Positions 8,954 through 17,331 of a stretch of 24,317 nt of DNA are shown here, piece by piece. Source of the DNA: an uncultured Bacteroidales bacterium (GTDB taxonomy: Bacteria > Bacteroidota > Bacteroidia > Bacteroidales > UBA4417); the NCBI GenBank assembly GCA_937965665.1, contig CALCJE010000200.1, positions 1 to 24,317 of the forward strand, read 5' to 3'. Numbering within the stretch: the stretch's first letter is position 1; each line of letters opens with the position of its first letter. Under the pieces are notes generated by a model. It saw nothing but the letters and a program-made list of their open reading frames with translations. It was not told the origin of the DNA and searched no databases. The translations under genes were made by a program, and so were the position numbers.

Positions 8954-10465
8954 ATGAAAAAACTAAGAAATACATTCTTCTTTACCATGGCAGTCGCAGT
9001 TTTTGCACTGTTATCCTGCAGTAAAGACTTTATCGAAATTACTCCGAAAGGGCAGTTCCTTACGGCAAACTACTATCAGAATGAATCGCAGGCATACTCT
9101 GCCTTGGTTGGTGTATATGATATTCTTCGGAAAAATACCGGGGGGTTTGAAAGTACGCTGGCTTTATTGAATTCAGCCAGCGATGATCAATATGCCGGTG
9201 GTGGTGGTGCTACTGACGGTCTTCAGTTTCAGGTGGTTACCAATTGGAAAGTGGATCAGTTTACCATGGCAAACAGCTACTTCAGCGATTACTACCAGGG
9301 AATTTTTAAGGCTAATGTGTTGTTAAGTAAACTTCCTGACACTAAAATGGATGAAACACTTAAAGCTCGTTTCGCAGCCGAAGCTAAAGCTGTCAGAGCC
9401 TGGTCTTATTTCAACCTTGTTGTACTTTTCAAGAATGTTCCACTTTTCACTGAGCCTATTTCTGCTGCTGAAATGTATAATGTTCTGCAGGCTAAACCTG
9501 AAGATGTATGGGCCCAGATTGAAAAAGATCTTTCAGAAGCTAAAGGGGCACTTCCAGTTACCCTTTCTCCTACTGAACTGGGCCGGTTTACCAAGGGTGC
9601 TGCCCAGGCTATGCTTGGTAAAGTATACCTGTACGAAGGTAAAAATTCGCAGGCAGCTGCCGAACTGGCTGAAGTGAATGGTACACCTGGTGGAACAAGC
9701 CAGTATGGTTATAAACTCCTCACTAATTTTGCCGATCTTTGGGTAGTTTCCAATAAATTCAACAGTGAATCAATACTGGAAACTAGTCATACCAATCAAA
9801 GTCTTGCCGGTTGGGGCAATTGGGGATCAGGTTCTGACGAAGGTTCCAGCTATTGTGTGCTACTTGGCCCAAGGTCATATGTTCGCGATGCAGCCCCAGC
9901 GCCTTACCTTCCTTCGGGCTGGAGTTTCAATGTATTTACACCGGAGTTTTATGAATTTTTTAAGACTGATCCACGTTTCGATGCTACCATTCTTGATATG
10001 AATGCACTTGAAGCTGCAGGAAAAGCCAGCTATGCTCCCGGATATATGAACACTGGTTATTTCTTCCGCAAATATTTGCCTACTTCTTCCGATGTTAGTA
10101 CAATGGGTGGTGACTGGCAATTAAACTTTAAGCAAGATAGTTATATTATCCGTTTAGCCGATACCTACCTGATGGAGGCTGAAGCCCTTGGAGCAACTGG
10201 TGCCCGTGCACAAGCTCTTTTGGACGCTGTCCGCGCGAGGGTTGGTCTATCTCCTGTTCAGGTGAGTTTAGATGCAATTAAAAAAGAGCGTCGTGCTGAA
10301 CTGGCAGGTGAAGGTTTCCGTTTCCTCGATCTCGTTCGGTGGGGTGAAGCTGCAAGTAAACTTGCTGACCGTGGGTTCACAGCTGGTAAGAATGAGATAT
10401 TTCCTATTCCGAATGCGCAATTGCTTGGTACTAAACTAGTTCAGAATCCAGGTTATAATCAATAA
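8954..10465 (+). CDS. SusD/RagB-like glycan-binding lipoprotein
   Basis: 503 aa from the ATG at 8954. An in-frame ATG at 8891 would add 21 residues (MKPILKTIVLYSSKTLKKIKK) before a complete lipoprotein signal, so 8954 is preferred: MKKLRNTFF ... FALLSC, lipobox Cys22, then SKDFIEITPKG. SusD features include SYIIRLADTYLMEAEALGA, GEGFRFLDLVRWG and the terminal NEIFPIPNAQL ... QNPGYNQ. It should form the lid of the SusC encoded just upstream and bind the same glycan at the cell surface. The ends of this and the first SusD (347-1912) are alike but the middles differ, so they probably bind different glycans. Confidence 0.95.
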   Translation: MKKLRNTFFFTMAVAVFALLSCSKDFIEITPKGQFLTANYYQNESQAYSALVGVYDILRKNTGGFESTLALLNSASDDQYAGGGGATDGLQFQVVTNWKVDQFTMANSYFSDYYQGIFKANVLLSKLPDTKMDETLKARFAAEAKAVRAWSYFNLVVLFKNVPLFTEPISAAEMYNVLQAKPEDVWAQIEKDLSEAKGALPVTLSPTELGRFTKGAAQAMLGKVYLYEGKNSQAAAELAEVNGTPGGTSQYGYKLLTNFADLWVVSNKFNSESILETSHTNQSLAGWGNWGSGSDEGSSYCVLLGPRSYVRDAAPAPYLPSGWSFNVFTPEFYEFFKTDPRFDATILDMNALEAAGKASYAPGYMNTGYFFRKYLPTSSDVSTMGGDWQLNFKQDSYIIRLADTYLMEAEALGATGARAQALLDAVRARVGLSPVQVSLDAIKKERRAELAGEGFRFLDLVRWGEAASKLADRGFTAGKNEIFPIPNAQLLGTKLVQNPGYNQ

Positions 10466-10476
10466 CACATAAAGAC

Positions 10477-11568
10477 ATGAAAAAAATAAAAATTATATCC
10501 AGCATGCTATTATTTATAGTACTTGCTGCAGGTTGTACAAAGATAGAAGGAATTGATCAGGATCTTTCGTTTTTGAATTCCATCAGTTCTTCCAATACTT
10601 CGAAAATTTTTGAAATCAGCAATGATAATTCAGGTAATGTAAAAATTACACCACTTGGAGATGGAGTTCAGACTTTTACAGTAAATTTTGGTCATGGTTC
10701 CGGTACAGCGGCTTCAGCTAAAGTAACACCTGGAGGAAGCACAATTCACTCATATCCTGAAGGTACATACACAGTTGGTATTGTTGCCACAGATATTGCC
10801 GGAAATAACACAGTTACTGATTTACCTCTGACTGTAACTTACCGTGCACCCGAAGATGTTGCTATCAGCATTTCAGGTGAAACTGAGGTTAGCGCAACAG
10901 CAAAATATACCAAATCGTTCCTGGTTTATTATGGTGATGTAGCAAATGAAGTAGGTACTCCGATGGCTATCGGCGAAAAATTACCTCCCCATATTTATCC
11001 TGCAGGTGGTCCTTTCGATCTTAAAGTTGTGGCACTCAGTGGTGGCGCAGCAAAAACTGAAGTTACAAAAACTCTTTTCGGTTTACCGCTCACTTTTGAA
11101 AGTCCCACGATGGATTATTTCTTTGGCACTTTTGGTGGTGGACAGGCATTTGCAAAAGTTGCTAATCCAAACGCCAGCGGATTAAACACCAGTGCTACTG
11201 TTGGTAAGTTTACCCGTGGTAATGAATCATGGAGTGGTACATACAGCCCCCTTAACCTACCGATTAACTTTGCTCAAGGAAAAAAAATTAAAATGCTTGT
11301 GTATAATCCCGACCCTGCTAATATCGGGAAAAAACTGAACGTAGAACTTGAATGGGCTGTCGGAACCAGTTCAGCAAATCCATGGGGAGCCATTTTAAAA
11401 ATGCCGGTTACCCAATCTGGAGCCTGGGAAGAATTAGTGTTCGATTTCAGTACCAATACAACTATACCTGCCGGTGCCAAGTTTACCCAGCTTGTGCTGC
11501 GTTACGATGATGTACACGATGGGGCAGGGGCCATAATTTATATTGATAATCTACAATTAACCAACTAA
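10477..11568 (+). CDS. Surface glycan-binding lipoprotein: two PKD-like domains plus CBM-like C-terminal module
   Basis: 363 aa. Lipoprotein signal with LAAGC (Cys20), then TKIEGIDQD. Two PKD/Ig-like beta domains follow at ~52-122 (FTVNFGHGSG ... EGTYTVGIVATD) and ~124-203 (YTKSFLVYYGD ... FDLKVVALSGG). The C-terminal beta-sandwich-like module is at ~205-363 (LTFESPTMDYFFG, NASGLNTSATVGKF, GKKIKMLVYNP, ending IIYIDNLQLTN). The last part resembles the N-terminal module of the protein at 14802-16856. It lies 11 bp after susD, the place of SusE/SusF-type proteins. The gene is probably translationally coupled and makes a surface protein that captures glycan for the SusC/SusD pair. No catalytic motif is visible. 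The exact CBM family is not recognised. Confidence 0.85.
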   Translation: MKKIKIISSMLLFIVLAAGCTKIEGIDQDLSFLNSISSSNTSKIFEISNDNSGNVKITPLGDGVQTFTVNFGHGSGTAASAKVTPGGSTIHSYPEGTYTVGIVATDIAGNNTVTDLPLTVTYRAPEDVAISISGETEVSATAKYTKSFLVYYGDVANEVGTPMAIGEKLPPHIYPAGGPFDLKVVALSGGAAKTEVTKTLFGLPLTFESPTMDYFFGTFGGGQAFAKVANPNASGLNTSATVGKFTRGNESWSGTYSPLNLPINFAQGKKIKMLVYNPDPANIGKKLNVELEWAVGTSSANPWGAILKMPVTQSGAWEELVFDFSTNTTIPAGAKFTQLVLRYDDVHDGAGAIIYIDNLQLTN

Positions 11569-11580
11569 ACTTCGATAGTG

Positions 11581-12522
11581 ATGAAAACAACATATAAATT
11601 CTTTACACTTCTGCTTTTACTGGGCATTATTTCAGGTGCCTGCAAAAAACAGGAATATAGCATGGGAGACATGACTGCTCCCTCAAATATTCTAATCACA
11701 ACGGAAGTCGTTGGCCAGGATGCAACCCATCCTGACGGTGATGGTTCAGGTAAAATAAAAGTTACTGTTACTGCTGATAATGCTATTGGCGTTTTATTGG
11801 ATTATGATGCAAATGATGGTCTGGATCTGAAACCCATGACTGCATCTCCGATGATTATCAGATATCTGAAGACTGGTTTAAATACATACACAATTACAGC
11901 AGTAGTAACCGGTAAAGGTGGGGCAAAATCAGTAGCAACCAAAGATGTGACTTTGCGCAGCGATTTTAACCCCGATCCGGCTATTGTGACGAATCTGACC
12001 AATAATTCGTCCAAAACGTGGATTGTTGATAAAAGTGTTGCCGGTCATTTTGGAGTTGGCCCATGGGCTAATTCGTCAGTTACTCCCGAATGGTGGTCGG
12101 CTGCAGTAAATGAAAAGGTGAATTGTTGCAACTGTTTTTATACATCTACTTTTACATTTACCAAAAATACTGCCTCGGGAACTTATAGTTTAACTGTAGC
12201 TACTCCCGATGGCGCCTTCACTAAAACCGGAGCCCTGGCTGGTGGATTACCTGGTATTCCGGCTTCCGGCGACGAAGGTTGTTATACTTATGCAGGTGGA
12301 ACCTCCGATTTTTCATTTGTTCCTGCAAGCACAGGTATAGCTTCGCCAACTTCTACACAAACCAGTATTAAGCTCGTGGGCAATACTACATTTATCGGGT
12401 ATGGCGCTACGATGAAAGAGTATGAAATTTTTGAGATAACTCCCGATTACTTGTATCTCAGGGTTCAGGGAACCGAAACCGGTAATGCATGGTATCTGAA
12501 ACTTAAGCCTGCCGATAAATAA
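11581..12522 (+). CDS. PKD-type surface lipoprotein, second SusE/F-position glycan-binding protein
   Basis: 313 aa from ATG 11581; a GTG directly before it at 11578 is less likely. Lipoprotein signal ending IISGAC (Cys21), then KKQEYSMGD. A PKD-like domain lies at ~40-125 (IKVTVTADNAIGVLLDYD ... NTYTITAVVTGKGGAKS). It is similar in style to the PKD domain of the GH16 enzyme (TNAIAYTFDFG ... YNVTVTARSKGGKTS). The C-terminal ~180 residues begin with NNSSKTWIVDKSVAGHFGVG and include PEWWSAAVNEKVNCCNCF, a Cys-rich patch, and end in KEYEIFEITPDYLYLRVQG. This module recurs, as far as I recall, in Bacteroidota surface proteins and has no active-site signature I recognise. It is the fourth gene of the operon (12 bp gap) and is followed by a terminator. 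The glycan-binding role is inferred from position and fold. Confidence 0.8.
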   Translation: MKTTYKFFTLLLLLGIISGACKKQEYSMGDMTAPSNILITTEVVGQDATHPDGDGSGKIKVTVTADNAIGVLLDYDANDGLDLKPMTASPMIIRYLKTGLNTYTITAVVTGKGGAKSVATKDVTLRSDFNPDPAIVTNLTNNSSKTWIVDKSVAGHFGVGPWANSSVTPEWWSAAVNEKVNCCNCFYTSTFTFTKNTASGTYSLTVATPDGAFTKTGALAGGLPGIPASGDEGCYTYAGGTSDFSFVPASTGIASPTSTQTSIKLVGNTTFIGYGATMKEYEIFEITPDYLYLRVQGTETGNAWYLKLKPADK

Positions 12523-12549
12523 TAATTTTCCAGTAGTTTAATGTCCTCT

Positions 12550-12586
12550 GAAAGGAGGAGATCCGAAAACTCCTCCTTTCATTTTC
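12550..12586 (+). terminator. Perfect-stem terminator of the susC operon
   Basis: GAAAGGAGGAG (12550-12560) and CTCCTCCTTTC (12570-12580) form a perfect 11-bp stem with a 9-nt loop, followed by ATTTTC. It lies 28 bp after the second lipoprotein gene and ends the susC-susD-lipoprotein transcript, so the GH16 gene needs its own promoter or depends on read-through. Confidence 0.85.
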
Positions 12587-12700
12587 TGCTTTATTACACC
12601 TGACCCGGAACTCAACAAAATAACAAAAGCTAAAGGATAAAAAATCTGAAAAAAAATTTACACCACGCAGCTGATATCTGCAAACTTCATACCCATACCC

Positions 12701-13723
12701 ATGAATAAACTCTTAATTTCTTTTGCATTCCTTCTTCTTGCTTTTACTTCGTGCTCTAAGCCCGATAACGGTCCAGAAGATCTTGCACCCGCTAATCTTA
12801 CTTTAACTGCTGATATCAGTACCGATAGCAGTGGCGCCGTTGCCTTTAATGCCAGTGCTACCAATGCCATTGCTTATACGTTCGATTTTGGTAATTCGGC
12901 AACCGAAGTTTCGGCAACGGGCCAGGTAAATTACAACTATACAACTTCTGGCCTGTATAATGTAACCGTTACCGCACGGAGTAAAGGCGGAAAAACATCT
13001 TCGAAATCCCTTTTGATAAATGTGAAGGTTGTTCAGGGGTTAGTCTGGTCGGATGAATTTGATTCGCCAGGTGCCCCGAATTCCTCCAAATGGGGTTATG
13101 ATACCGGTGCCGGTGGCTGGGGTAATAATGAAGTTCAATATTACACTAACCGGTCTAACAATGTCATTGTTACTCCTGAAGGCACTTTGAAAATTACGCT
13201 TCAAAAAGAAAATTACCAGGGCAGTCAATACACTTCGGCCCGCTTACTTACTAAAGGTAAATTTTCCTTCAAGTATGGGAAAATTGAAGTACGTGCCAAA
13301 CTTCCTGCCGGAGGCGGCACCTGGCCTGCCATCTGGATGCTGGGCGACAATATCTCAACTGCTTCGTGGCCGGCATGTGGCGAAATCGATATCATGGAAC
13401 ATGTCGGGAACCAGCTAAACAAAATTTTCAGCACCATGCATTACCCCGGTCACTCAGGTGGTGGGGGAGTAGGTGGTAATGTCACCGTTCCGAATGTAAC
13501 TACCGAATTTCATGTCTATAAATGTGAGTGGTCATCAGATTACCTGAAATTTTTCGTGGATGGAAACCTGTTTTACACTTTTGCAAATAATGGTACAATG
13601 CCCTTTAACCAGAATTTCTTTATCATACTAAATGTAGCCATGGGTGGCCATTTCGGAGGAGCTGTAGATCCCGCCTTTTCGAGTGCATCCATGGAAATTG
13701 ATTATGTGAGGGTGTATCAATAA
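12701..13723 (+). CDS. GH16 endo-beta-1,3-glucanase (laminarinase type) lipoprotein with PKD domain
   Basis: 340 aa. Lipoprotein signal with LAFTSC (Cys18), then SKPDNGPED, so it is probably surface-anchored. A PKD domain is at ~30-107, and a GH16 domain from ~113 (LVWSDEFDSPGAPNSSKWGY) to the end. The active-site motif GEIDIME is at 227-233: nucleophile E228, assisting D230, acid/base E233. Other GH16 marks are GKIEVRAKLPAGGGTWPAIWML, split here as GKIEVRAKLP and GTWPAIWML, plus the C-terminal MEIDYVRVYQ. The single intervening residue (EIDIME, i.e. ExDxxE) is the laminarinase/beta-bulge type of GH16 rather than the ExDxE lichenase type. It should cut beta-1,3- or mixed-linkage glucan outside the cell. 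It follows the terminator by ~115 bp, so it is a separate transcription unit. Confidence 0.94.
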   Translation: MNKLLISFAFLLLAFTSCSKPDNGPEDLAPANLTLTADISTDSSGAVAFNASATNAIAYTFDFGNSATEVSATGQVNYNYTTSGLYNVTVTARSKGGKTSSKSLLINVKVVQGLVWSDEFDSPGAPNSSKWGYDTGAGGWGNNEVQYYTNRSNNVIVTPEGTLKITLQKENYQGSQYTSARLLTKGKFSFKYGKIEVRAKLPAGGGTWPAIWMLGDNISTASWPACGEIDIMEHVGNQLNKIFSTMHYPGHSGGGGVGGNVTVPNVTTEFHVYKCEWSSDYLKFFVDGNLFYTFANNGTMPFNQNFFIILNVAMGGHFGGAVDPAFSSASMEIDYVRVYQ

Positions 13724-14128
13724 CCAGTAATTCACATGTGCCGACAGCACCGATTATTACTCGTGTGCCGGCATACTCCAAAGCGTTGTAGCATCTTTAA
13801 ACACGCAAAAATTAACTCGGATACAAGCTTGAAAAATTGAATTTTTGGAGTGCGACTTTAGTGTTGCCTGTCAGGATTCTGTTCTTTACAAAGACATGAT
13901 CAAAACCGGGTAGGTACTCACTGTAAATCTGAACATTAAGGCTGAACAGTAGCCAACTGAAGATTGATGAGCTGCAGGGTAACTTTAAAGCATGTGGAAA
14001 TAATCGATCTCAGAAATTAGGTGAAATGTTGACCAAGTATGGTTGCATAAGGATTCATGAAAAGAAAAATCTTATTACGCTTACCATAAATCAATTCAAA
14101 TTATTCTCTAACCAAAACCCGATTAATT
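13724..14128. other. 405-bp intergenic region, no supported gene
   Basis: There is no clear terminator after the GH16 gene; a small stem GTGC/GCAC lies near 13738-13750 and a TGCCGGCA palindrome near 13767. A near-perfect palindrome AAAAATT-G-AATTTTT lies at 13832-13846. An ATG-poor open frame runs in + from about 13931 to 14185 (about 84 codons), overlapping the start of the next gene in another frame. I recognise no family in it and treat it as chance or relic. Confidence 0.4.
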
Positions 14129-14569
14129 ATGCAGAAAGTTTTACTGAGTTTAGTCGCAGGAGTAGCTCATACAGGCTATGGTAATGCACAAACTACAATT
14201 GCTGGTTTTGAGGGTGCAGTTTCCTATCAGTACCCCTTTGTTGGTTCGCTTTTTCCGGTGGTCGAGAATCCTTCAAAAACCGGGATTAATACTTCGAATA
14301 AAGTGGCTATGACCCAGAAAGCATCATCAGGTGCCGAAGCCTGGGGTGGTGCAGCTTTCCCGTTAGTTGGTACAATTAATTTTGCTGCTGGCGCTCAAGC
14401 TTTTACTATGGATGATACTTTATATAAGCGAATTTCGAAATCTGAAGTTGAGCAAAAAGGTGGAAGCGGGGTATATGATCACCCGTATTATAGGCTTCTT
14501 AACCTGTCTGTTTGCGGCAATTTAGTGGGTTTTTTGGCGTTAGGTGCTACTTATCCTCAAACCATGTAG
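14129..14569 (+). pseudogene. Truncated, probably chimeric copy of a secreted CBM-like protein
   Basis: 146 codons. A short signal peptide (cleavage near GNAQ, residue 20) leads into ~70 residues that follow the module at the N-terminus of the 14802-16856 protein. The shared pattern is TTIAGFEG, NPSKTGINTSNKVAMTQK, EAWGGAAFPL, GTINFAAGAQAFTM. Compare STIDFET, NPAATGINTSANCLKF, APWGGFF there, and NASGLNTSATVGKF ... INFAQGKKIKM in the 10477 lipoprotein. After about residue 94 the similarity stops abruptly. A 50-residue tail (MDDTLYKRISKSE ... TYPQTM) has no module character, and I found no continuation in the other two + frames. This looks like a broken or recombined paralogue of the next gene. 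It may still be expressed as a short secreted protein, so pseudogene status is inference. Confidence 0.55.
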
Positions 14570-14801
14570 TGGATTTGGTAAGAGTTTACAAAGATGCGAT
14601 GTAATCTGAAAATAACAAAGTGAAATACTTATCAGTAACTCTCTCTTATAAAAAAACACCCGGCTTTGCTTTCACGAGTGGATAGAGCCAGAGGACTGAT
14701 TACTTAACCAGCATTTAAAAACAACTTCTTTTTTTAATAAACCGGGAAAAAGTGATATTTCGTTCAATTCAATTTTTTATTAACAATCAAAAACAAATCT
14801 C

Positions 14802-16856
14802 ATGACAAAAATTACACGCTTTGTATTTCTGATAGCCATAATGGCTATTAGTGGATTGGGTTTTGCACAATCCACTATTGACTTCGAGACCTTGGGCCAC
14901 GATTGGTCCTGGACTGTATTTGCCAATGGTGCCGGCGGTGGCGATAATCAGGCCGGGTTAACCTGCCCTGTTGCAAATCCTGCTGCCACCGGTATTAACA
15001 CCTCAGCAAATTGTTTGAAATTTGTTGAAGATCCTACTGCTGCTCCCTGGGGCGGGTTCTTCAGTACCAATGTTGGTACTGTAACCATTACCGAAGCTAC
15101 CAAAATATTTAAGGTAATGGTTTATAAAGATAAACTGAGCAAATTTGGCGTAAAACTCGAAGGTGGTACTATTGGTGCCTTAGAGAACCTGGTTTCAAAC
15201 ACCAAGACTAATGAGTGGGAAGAGCTCACTTTTGACTTTACAGCTAAAGTCGGGCAAACATTCACTAAATTAACTTTCCTGCCAGATTTTAATGCTACCA
15301 GGACTTCAGGAGGTACAACATATATTGATAATGTTATATTGCCTACGGTAACTCCACCTGCAATTACTGCTCCAACAACAATAGTTACACCTACTGTTGC
15401 AGCTGCAAGCTCCATTTTTGTTTACAGCAGTAATTACACGTACACTCCATTTGCAGGATTAGAACTTAATCCGGATTGGGGACAAGGGGGGGCGGGAACA
15501 ATTTATGCTCCTTATTCGGTTAATGGTAAAAATGTTTTATCCTATCTGCCGCTCGCATACCAGGGAATGTCTTTCGATAATGCAAAGCAGGATGTTTCCA
15601 AAATGAAATTTTTGCACCTTGATCTATGGTCTTTAGATGCAACTGCTACTCCTTTCAGGATGTATCTTATTGGTACTGTTGGTGATGATTTTGTTGAAAA
15701 GGCATTCGCTACTGGTGGTACCGGATGGGTTGGAATTGATATACCCTTATCAGAATTTGCGGCTAAGGGAATCAGCATGAATTCCATTCGACAGTTGAAA
15801 TTTCAATGCGCCGAATGGAGTGTAAATGGAGCATCTTCCAATAAAACGCTTTTCCCTAAAATCTACATCGATAATATCTATTTCTGGACGGATGAAACTC
15901 CTTCAATTGTTGTAACTCCTTCTTCAATCAATGTTGCCGCCTTAGCAGGTAGTACAAATACTTTCGATATTGCTACAGAAATTGGCTGGACAGTTACCAG
16001 CGACCAAACATGGCTAACCGTTAGTAATGAAAGTGGCACCGGAAATAAAACCATTACTGTAACTGCTACAGCTAATCCTACAGTAGCAACCAGAACGGCA
16101 AATGTAACTGTTACTGCTGCTGATAATACAGTGAGAACGGTGGTTGTAACCCAAAGCGGAGCAACAGTACCTGATGCACCTACACCAACCGTAGCTGCCG
16201 AAGGTGTAAATGCCATTTTTAGCGATGCCTATATAGTAAATGCATCTGAATATCAAAATTGGTATGGAACAGACATGACGGAAGAATCCAGTACCACAGC
16301 GGCTAATAAAGTTAAGTATGTATCTTCTGCTTGCTGTTTCGGTTATGGTTTAACCGTTAAGGATATAAGCTCAATGACTACCTTGCATGTTGACATTTAT
16401 CCTATTACTTTGCCATCGATGAACATAGGTATCGTTTCAAACGGAGTGGACAAAAAGGTATTCAAAACTTTAACTCCCAATGAATGGAATTCAATTGATA
16501 TTCCTCTATCTGACTATACAGGAGCTGATTTAACAAACATTCCACAAATCGGTTTTTGGGATCTTAATGGTAAATTTTACATGGATAACCTGTATTTTTA
16601 TAATTCAACAGTTGGTATCAGTAAAAAGGATAATTCGGGCATATCGTTCTATCCTAACCCTGTGAAGTCGGATTTATTTGTTGTTGGATTGCCACAAAAC
16701 GCAACCATAAAAATATTCGACATGAGAGGTAAATTGCTGTTGAACACCCGTAACACTAATAACCAGATTGATGTAAACAACCTGTCGAAAGGCATTTATA
16801 CAATTCAGGTATCGGGCAGAAATGGAATTATAACCCGAAAAATTGTAAAAGAATAA
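14802..16856 (+). CDS. T9SS-secreted multi-module carbohydrate-binding protein without a catalytic domain
   Basis: 684 aa. Signal peptide to about A22 (LGFA, then Q). Module 1 (~24-180: STIDFETLGHDWSW ... TYIDNVILP) resembles the C-terminal module of the 10477 lipoprotein. Module 2 (~203-362) runs SIFVYSSNYTYTPF ... IYIDNIYFW. A BACON-like domain spans ~368-452 (VTPSSINVAALAGS, IGWTVTSDQTWLTVS, RTVVVTQSGA). Module 3 (~466-601: AIFSDAYIV ... FYMDNLYFYN) repeats module 2. The end (~613-684: GISFYPNPVKSDL ... GIYTIQVSGRNGIITRKIVKE) is a type A T9SS sorting domain. No glycosidase motif is seen. It should be exported by T9SS and either released or attached to the surface, where it binds glucan. 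Function is inferred from module type and position. Confidence 0.85.
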   Translation: MTKITRFVFLIAIMAISGLGFAQSTIDFETLGHDWSWTVFANGAGGGDNQAGLTCPVANPAATGINTSANCLKFVEDPTAAPWGGFFSTNVGTVTITEATKIFKVMVYKDKLSKFGVKLEGGTIGALENLVSNTKTNEWEELTFDFTAKVGQTFTKLTFLPDFNATRTSGGTTYIDNVILPTVTPPAITAPTTIVTPTVAAASSIFVYSSNYTYTPFAGLELNPDWGQGGAGTIYAPYSVNGKNVLSYLPLAYQGMSFDNAKQDVSKMKFLHLDLWSLDATATPFRMYLIGTVGDDFVEKAFATGGTGWVGIDIPLSEFAAKGISMNSIRQLKFQCAEWSVNGASSNKTLFPKIYIDNIYFWTDETPSIVVTPSSINVAALAGSTNTFDIATEIGWTVTSDQTWLTVSNESGTGNKTITVTATANPTVATRTANVTVTAADNTVRTVVVTQSGATVPDAPTPTVAAEGVNAIFSDAYIVNASEYQNWYGTDMTEESSTTAANKVKYVSSACCFGYGLTVKDISSMTTLHVDIYPITLPSMNIGIVSNGVDKKVFKTLTPNEWNSIDIPLSDYTGADLTNIPQIGFWDLNGKFYMDNLYFYNSTVGISKKDNSGISFYPNPVKSDLFVVGLPQNATIKIFDMRGKLLLNTRNTNNQIDVNNLSKGIYTIQVSGRNGIITRKIVKE

Positions 16857-16864
16857 CTTTGGTT

Positions 16865-16905
16865 CAAGCCCGCAGCGGATTATACCGTTGCGGGCTTGCT
16901 TTTTC
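16865..16905 (+). terminator. Strong hairpin terminator after the T9SS protein
   Basis: CAAGCCCGCAGCGG (16865-16878) pairs with CCGTTGCGGGCTTG (16885-16898), a 14-bp stem with one G-T wobble and a 6-nt loop, followed by CTTTTTC. It starts 8 bp after the stop codon and separates the binding protein from the transporter/phosphorylase genes. Confidence 0.9.
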
Positions 16906-17331
16906 AACTCTCGTTCTGGTAAAGAACAAAAATTAATTTCGGATTTGTTCATAGGCCGATGGTTCAGTAAAATGTATTCGTATCCAGAAAAAGCTTTCAC
17001 ACTCTTGCTTAAATACTTTCACTCAACAACACAAAACTCTTAACCAATGAGCGTTTTCAGGTTGAGGGCAACAATTAAACTTTAAGTGATGAACAACAAA
17101 AATTTCGTTTCTAGGCAACTCATCAGAATCAATGGGCATATATTGAGTTCAGTATTTGCTCTGGCTGCTTTATTGCTTAACACAGAATACGGTACCTGTT
17201 TTTTTTAAAAAATATTGTTTTGAACAGAATGTTGTGGCGAATAATATAGACTTAAAGGATGGTTTACAAAGTGTTGGTTGCGAACTTAAAAATGAACATA
17301 TAACATTGAAATAAAATTCTCGAATACGACT
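16906..17331. other. 426-bp region before the sugar porter, with possible relic of a small secreted ORF
   Basis: The promoter of the MFS/phosphorylase/GH17 genes should lie here, but I see no clear -33/-7 pair. A 39-codon + ORF at 17089-17208 starts MNNKNFVSRQ and has a hydrophobic stretch (SSVFALAALLL) like a signal peptide. A second + frame stays open from about 17150 to 17312 without an ATG and reads EQNVVANNIDLKDGLQ and GCELKNEHITLK before its stop. The two overlap around a T8/A6 run at 17198-17212. Together they could be one small secreted-protein gene broken by a frameshift. I recognise no family and give this low weight. Confidence 0.3.

Noticed and set aside
5576..13850. Similar strings GAAAAATTG ... 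GGAGT near 5579 and near 13831
   Set aside because: The match is short and AT-rich and fails outside these bases, so it is not a convincing repeat.
13931..14185. Open + frame of about 84 codons containing NNRSQKLGEMLTKYGCIRIHE
   Set aside because: It has no good start codon, overlaps the 14129 gene in another frame and matches nothing I know; I looked for transposase signatures and saw none.
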